This document shows, in pieces, positions 59,974 through 64,000 of a stretch of 64,000 nt of DNA. The stretch covers positions 62,001 through 126,000 of the forward strand of contig NC_020910.1 in the NCBI RefSeq assembly GCF_000155735.2. Direction: 5' to 3'. The translations under genes and the position numbers were made by a program. The stretch's first letter is position 1. Each line of letters starts with the position of its first letter. This DNA comes from Octadecabacter arcticus 238. GTDB lineage: Bacteria > Pseudomonadota > Alphaproteobacteria > Rhodobacterales > Rhodobacteraceae. The notes beneath the pieces are model-generated. The model made no database searches and was not told the DNA's origin. It was given only the letters and a program-made list of their open reading frames with translations.

Positions 59974-61028
59974 GTTGCGACAGGTTCCGTTATCTTAGTT
60001 TCATCAGTTCTTCCCTGAATGCTTCGGTTGGGGTGCGCCATCTGAGGCACTTTCGGGGTGTGCCGTTCAAGCGGTCGCAAATCGACTTCATATCTCGATT
60101 TGAGAGTGCGGCCACGGGCGCATCGCGTGGCAGATATCGCCGCGCGCGCTTGTTTAGATTCTCGACTGATCCTTTCTGCCACGGCGCCTGCGGATCACAA
60201 AACCACGCCTCTGTTCCAATGCCTGGCTTGAGTTTACGCCAGTTCCTAAACTCGATCCCACGATCAAACGTGATCGATTTGCGCGCCAGTTGGGGGAGGG
60301 GTTCCATCACGCTCATCAGCCGGTTCATCAGATGCGTTGTGCTGCGGTCGTTGTTGCGGAACAGAACGGCAAAGCGGGTCTTGCGTTCGACCAAGGACGC
60401 CACGTTGGTCTTGCCCTGTGCGCGCTCAAAGATCATCAGATCGCCTTCCCATTCGCCAAAAGTCTCACGTTTTTTAACGTAGTCTGGTCGTTCATGGATT
60501 GACCGATCGGGCGGGAAAACAAGGCCACGCGGCGTGCGGCGGCACCGTGGTTGACGTTTCTTGCGTCGGTGCGGCAGATGGCGCGCCAATTCTTCGGACT
60601 GGCCATCTGGACCGTAAACGTAGGCATAGATAGTCTCATGGCTGACGCGCAAAGATTGGCCGTCATATTGTAGGCGACCGGCGATCTGTTTGGGCGACCA
60701 TCCGGCCTCCAGCTGCGTGATCACGTGCTTTCGCAGGTCCACAAACCGCACCAGCTTGCGACGCCGCGCACGCCGAGTCACTGCTGTCCGTTGCGCATTC
60801 ATTCCGTAGTAGCCATTCAGCTTCGGCAACTCATCATCGACGAACCTGTTCCGTTTGATCTCTCGGAACACGGTTGAACGATGCCTGCCGATCTCAGCAG
60901 CAATCTTGTCTACCGACATCTTTGCATTAAGCATATCTTCGATTGTGCGTCTTTCACGTAAACCTAACTCAGTGTGGGCCATCTTCCGTTCTCCTTGCTT
61001 TCCAGCAAGATAGGGGATTTGTCGCAAC
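59974..61028 (-). mobile_element. IS30-family element
   Basis: The ends share GTTGCGACA (left GTTGCGACAGGTTCC, right complement GTTGCGACAAATCCC). It contains one intact transposase gene. I see no clear short target duplication; the boundaries could be off by a few bases. Confidence 0.75.
59990..60982 (-). CDS. IS30-family transposase, intact
   Basis: 330 residues from the ATG at 60982 (AAGGAG 8 nt upstream). HTH: MSVDKIAAEIGRHRSTVFREIKRN; SPKQIAGRL; DDE domain with EWEGDLMIFERAQGKTNVASLVERKTRF, ITFDRGIEFRNW and FCDPQAPWQKGSVENLNKRARRYLP. The C-terminal LNGTPRKCLRWRTPTEAF box is complete. Distinct from the IS30 fragments at 10706 and 33984. Confidence 0.95.
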   Translation of the reverse strand: MAHTELGLRERRTIEDMLNAKMSVDKIAAEIGRHRSTVFREIKRNRFVDDELPKLNGYYGMNAQRTAVTRRARRRKLVRFVDLRKHVITQLEAGWSPKQIAGRLQYDGQSLRVSHETIYAYVYGPDGQSEELARHLPHRRKKRQPRCRRTPRGLVFPPDRSIHERPDYVKKRETFGEWEGDLMIFERAQGKTNVASLVERKTRFAVLFRNNDRSTTHLMNRLMSVMEPLPQLARKSITFDRGIEFRNWRKLKPGIGTEAWFCDPQAPWQKGSVENLNKRARRYLPRDAPVAALSNRDMKSICDRLNGTPRKCLRWRTPTEAFREELMKLR

Positions 61029-61109
61029 CCAGTATAGAATGTGCCCAGTTATAGCTGACTTATCGCATAATAGTAGTTATGTTAAATGTAGCAGAGTTAC
61101 TGACCTTTG

Positions 61110-61442
61110 TCAGAGGTTTGCGTCAATCCACTTTGACATCATCTCACGATCTCGGAAACATTCCTGCGGCACTTCACGCCGTTTCATTCGCGCAATCCGC
61201 TCCGCAAAACCAACCTGCTTTGATGTTGGATAGTTTGAAAATTGACCAGTTGGCTTCGCGATTTTGTGCGTATCAATCCAACGGGAAAGCGCATAGCGGT
61301 TCTGCTGAACTTCCCAAGGGACAACAACGCCAGAGCGTGTAGCGATTTGCCGCGCATAGGCCATCTGTTTTTCGGTAACTGGGGCCTGATGGTAGTCGTT
61401 ATACGGCGCCGACGCGGCAGCCGTTTGTTGGATAGCACTCAT
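61110..61442 (-). CDS. Small basic protein with two homologous ~38-residue repeats
   Basis: 110 residues. Repeat 1 (about 22-60): TEKQMAYARQIATRSGVVVP...ALSRWIDTHK. Repeat 2 (about 73-110): TSKQVGFAERIARMKRREVP...MMSKWIDANL. The pattern T-x-K-Q-x2-(Y/F)-A-x2-I-A...S-x-W-I-D is like units found at the C-termini of plasmid topoisomerase and other DNA-metabolism proteins in this group. Probably nucleic acid binding. GAGGAGAAATTC just upstream is a good ribosome-binding site. Confidence 0.75.
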   Translation of the reverse strand: MSAIQQTAAASAPYNDYHQAPVTEKQMAYARQIATRSGVVVPWEVQQNRYALSRWIDTHKIAKPTGQFSNYPTSKQVGFAERIARMKRREVPQECFRDREMMSKWIDANL

Positions 61443-61671
61443 GGGAATTTCTCCTCACTTTGGTTTCTATTTAACTTAGAACATTCAGATGAATAAATCA
61501 AGATGTTGTACATGAAATCTATAGCATCACATTATCTGGTGCGTGGATATTACTCTACGTCGATCTCAGTGCGTAGTTGAGCAACAGCTTGCACTGAGCG
61601 GGGCTGCAGGTCTCTAAAGTCTACTGTCGACGGGGTCATATCTATCAAGATCGTTTATGGAAGTGTGAGGT
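61443..61671. other. Non-coding stretch
   Basis: Upstream region of the two-repeat protein gene. No gene or repeat recognised before the IS21 terminus at 61672. Confidence 0.45.
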
Positions 61672-62013
61672 TGCGTATTCCGGGGTGATCCGGCCACCCG
61701 TACCGATTTGATCCGGCCGGTGATTCCGGGACATCCGGCCACCCCTAATTGGCCATGTTTTAAGCGGCTGCGAGACGATCTGTAACAGGGCTACTCTTAC
61801 GTTCACTTGAACGAGAGAGAGCCCTTATGAAGAGATTGCCTATGCGGAAGATACGGGAAGCTTTACGGCTTCGAGCAGATGGATTTTCAGGCCGCCGGGT
61901 GGCGCAGAGTCTGTCGATTGGACGCGCCACGATATTGGAGTATTTCCGGTGTGCTGACCTGGAAGGTTTGAGCTGGCCCCTACCAGCCGATCTGTCTGAT
62001 GTGGACCTTGAGC
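61672..62013 (+). mobile_element. IS21-family element, 5' end only
   Basis: Starts TGCGTATTCCGGGGTGATCC and repeats GATCCGGCC and CATCCGGCCACCC blocks, the multi-repeat left end of an IS21 element. The element is cut at 62014 by an IS6 end remnant. Its terminal sequence differs from that of the IS21 at 16569-17984, so it was a different element. Confidence 0.7.
61827..62013 (+). pseudogene. istA: IS21-family istA, N-terminal fragment
   Basis: MKRLPMRKIREALRLRADGF, SGRRVAQSLSIGRATILEYF and LEGLSWPLPADLSDVDLERF: the IstA N-terminal helix-turn-helix. The catalytic domain is missing after the junction at 62014. Confidence 0.85.
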
Positions 62014-62035
62014 GGTTCTGTCGCAAATTTTGTTG
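62014..62035. repeat. IS6 type 1 end remnant
   Basis: GGTTCTGTCGCAAATTTTGT and the next bases match the transposase 3'-side end of the type 1 element (compare 9879); the body is absent. It forms the break in istA. Confidence 0.75.
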
Positions 62036-62385
62036 GAGTTTAAAGGCCCTCGTTCACGGCAAAAGCCACGCCCTATAAACCCACCAGACGTTACAAACTG
62101 ATCCGATCCGCTTCTCAAGCCACAAGGGCGAGGTTCTGCGCCGCGTCAACATGTGGGGGAAGCGGACTAAAAGGGGCGTTGTTGCATGGAGCATGAAGAG
62201 TTCGGAACGCGCCCTGCCCGAGACGGAATTCAGGCGGTGCGTTGGAAATTGGGGCGGCCAAGTTCGGTCATCCGGTTAAGGATCCGGACGCCAATCTTGG
62301 CCTCTGTTTTCTGATTTCCAAAGTTGCGCGCCTGGAGCTTGGGCCCGACGACGGCCTTCCAACGGCCGATCCGCTGCCCGGCAGT

Positions 62386-62400
62386 GCATGCGTAGCATGC
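62386..62400. repeat. Palindromic insertion core 1
   Basis: GCATGCGTAGCATGC within extra sequence that is missing from the homologous fragment at 32475-32652. Same core as 62831-62845 except for one base. Confidence 0.7.
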
Positions 62401-62830
62401 ATGAGAGGGTGCGTCTCAATATGGCTGCGCTGATTGTAGCCGGATGACTTCTGCCAAGCCATGCAACCATGGGCAGTTATGTCTGCAATATGGCGGTCAC
62501 GAATGCTTGGATTTTGGGCGGCATCGGGGCTCAAAATCGCGTTCTTGGGTGGTGGGATCGTGACCTTGATTGACGCGCCGAAGCGTTCGATAAGAGCCTC
62601 AACTGTTGGCTCGCCATCGTAAGCACCGTCCGCCCGAAATAGGTCAACTGGGCCGTCGATCTGATCCAGCAGGCCCGGCAGCGCGGTCTGATCACCAATG
62701 TCATCAGCGGTCAAATCAGAGCAGACGATCTGGCCGCTGACAAGGTTAAGGCCAAGGTGTAACTTGCGCCAAGAGCGCCGTTTACGCTTGGTTTTATGCT
62801 TTTGCTCCAGCCATTTATTACCCGATAGGC

Positions 62831-62845
62831 GCATGCGCAGCATGC
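62831..62845. repeat. Palindromic insertion core 2
   Basis: GCATGCGCAGCATGC within about 40 bp that interrupt the GEGEWL motif expected from the homologue at 14027-14491. Confidence 0.7.
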
Positions 62846-63353
62846 TGCCGAAAGGGCGCCTTCGCCGAAGATCTTTAACCCAGTGCTATTCACGACCAGA
62901 TGTACTGATTCGGTGCTTTTGGACAAAGCTTTGGGAGACAAACTCAGCCCATTGCCTCTGTGTGACAAGGTCGTGAAATGCGGCACTTCGATCTCAACCC
63001 CCAGCAGTCCGGCGATGGAGCGCATCAAGCCTTGGGTTTGCCGCAGTGGTTGCTTGAACACCATGCCAAAGGTCAGGCAAAGCTCAATCGCCAAGTCCGA
63101 ATAGCCAGCCTGGCCGCCAGGCGTCGTTCGGGGTGCCGCCGCCCACAAAGCGCGAGCCTCTTCACTTATCCAAACGGTCAGATCGCCGCGCAGACGCAGG
63201 CTTTCGTCATACGCGGCGCAGTTGGTCACCCGACGCTTTTGCTTCGGGATATTGTCGCGACGATCAGCGTTGAATTTGTGCGGCATTTATAGCATCCTCA
63301 AGAAGGCAGGCCGCCACCAATATCAGTGGATTCGGGGTCCATGCAACAACGCC

Positions 63354-63652
63354 CTGTGGAACAATTATGCGGCTGAAATGGCGGCCTGAACGGGGCGCGG
63401 TTCTTGGTCTCGTCCTGACAGAACAACCTGACAAAGCCCGGTGGTGTCCTTCGACACTGAAAGCGCGGCTGGGGGGCGACATCTCCGGGAACTCTGTGGT
63501 TTGGCGTGGTTGAAGGCGACAGGGGCCGCCCCCATGGCCAATTCAAGTCGCTTCGAGCACCATGTTGAGCGGCGTCTCGGTGGCGCGCTTAGCCATTACA
63601 GCTTCAGACTTCTGCATGATGTCTTTGCGGTGCTTCCCTCAAATGCGTCCCA
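63354..63652. other. Stretch without a recognised gene
   Basis: GC-rich; short frames exist on both strands but none resembles a family I know. Probably IS or gene debris between the IS5 element and the cupin gene. Confidence 0.4.
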
Positions 63653-64000
63653 TCACATTGTATCCTGTGGGCGCATCACCTCGGTGCAGATGCAAACCGC
63701 CTCGGCGTCCACGTCGCCTGCGCTGAGATAGGCATGCCCCATCGTGGAATCGAGGTAGATACCCTCGCCGCGCTCAAGAATGACGGGGGCATAGAATTCG
63801 GTGTGAACCTCGATCGTGCCCTCAAGGACGATCAGGAATTCTTCGCCGCCGTGGCGCTCAAGTGTACCAAACTCCTGCATGGTCGCAGCCTTGATGCGGG
63901 CGCGGATCGGCATCATACGCTTGTTCTTCAACTCGCTGCATAGATAGCGGTATTCATAGTTCTGCGTGTCGATCACGATCCCTTCGCCTGCGCGCGCGGG
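63653..64000 (-). CDS. C-terminal cupin domain of a probable XRE-cupin regulator (partial, runs off the right edge)
   Basis: The minus-strand frame is open through base 64000, so the N-terminus lies outside. The cupin 2 pattern is seen: RHGGEEFLIVLEGTIEVHTEFYAPVILERGEGIYLDSTMGHAYLSAGDVDAEAVCICTEV, with a G-x-E-x6-G core and a late His (MGHAY). In this group such C-termini usually follow a helix-turn-helix domain in amino acid or polyamine regulators. The helix-turn-helix is not in view, so a stand-alone cupin enzyme is possible. Confidence 0.75.
   Translation of the reverse strand, partial: PARAGEGIVIDTQNYEYRYLCSELKNKRMMPIRARIKAATMQEFGTLERHGGEEFLIVLEGTIEVHTEFYAPVILERGEGIYLDSTMGHAYLSAGDVDAEAVCICTEVMRPQDTM

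Larger units (their letters stand above)
62268..63286 (-). pseudogene. IS5-family transposase broken by two small insertions
   Basis: The N-terminal part (MPHKFNADRRDNIPKQKRRV to STGLKIFGEG) is followed by about 40 extra bases containing GCATGCGCAGCATGC, which shift the frame. The middle part (EQKHKTKRKRRSWRKLHLGL to RFGASIKVTIPPPK) is open. A second insertion with GCATGCGTAGCATGC shifts the frame again before the C-terminus. The intact C-terminal frame is seen at 32475-32652. Confidence 0.85.
62175..63353 (-). mobile_element. IS5-family element carrying two palindromic insertions (1179 bp)
   Basis: Ends GGCGTTGTTGCATGGAGC and complement of GGCGTTGTTGCATGGACC. The flanking bases do not form a duplication. 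The transposase gene is disrupted twice (see the pseudogene entry). Confidence 0.88.

Overview
The window reads as accessory DNA from an alphaproteobacterium of the Rhodobacterales (Roseobacter group). The TRAP and ABC uptake operons, tartrate-dehydratase-like and DUF993 enzymes, PntAB and the plasmid-type genes (WGR protein, Y-family polymerase, IHF-like protein) all fit that group. A complete gas vesicle locus combined with a very heavy insertion-sequence load is reminiscent of polar genera such as Octadecabacter. That placement is inference; no rRNA or tRNA gene is present to test it.

Layout. 1-303: tail of a transposase and a possible IS end. 410-9600: one collinear gas vesicle operon: gvpA, a repeat-tailed GvpC-like candidate, two unrecognised genes, gvpN, gvpH, gvpG, gvpO, gvpJ, gvpS, gvpK and four GvpF/L paralogues, one of them fused to a J domain. 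Hairpins follow the first two genes and probably set the high gvpA to accessory ratio. 9601-11263: IS debris. 11354-13675: a minus-strand CoA-transferase/DUF849 operon. 13737-25052: nested and truncated ISs (IS6, IS5, IS630, IS21, IS3, IS1595, IS256) around a GntR regulator, a WGR-domain gene and a possible nuclease-fold gene. 25080-31431: TRAP transporter, D-tartrate dehydratase-like enzyme, second DUF849 protein and CitE-like lyase. The DUF849 and TRAP promoters share a near-identical 38-bp block, so the two operons are probably one regulon under the intervening GntR protein.

31459-35249: IS fragments and a lone Asn-rich coiled-coil protein gene. 35250-51811: an IHF-like gene, then a sugar- or polyol-type catabolic locus. 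It has a five-gene minus-strand operon (Dabb, SDR, glycerate kinase, DUF993, TIM-barrel isomerase) and a divergent plus-strand set (aldo/keto reductase, CoA-transferase, aldehyde dehydrogenase, CUT1 ABC transporter, MaoC, TetR, GMC oxidoreductase). Three copies of one palindrome in its control regions point to the resident TetR protein as common regulator. 52041-55058: pntA-pntB, probably the only housekeeping genes.

55059-64000: IS remnants, a Y-family polymerase gene, IS200, a truncated mcrC, an IS30, a two-repeat small protein, an inactivated IS5 and the 3' end of a cupin-type regulator gene. Two IS6-family types (827/789 bp and 811 bp) occur in six complete copies and several fragments, usually where other genes are cut, and none has a matching target duplication. 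They look like the main agents of rearrangement here.
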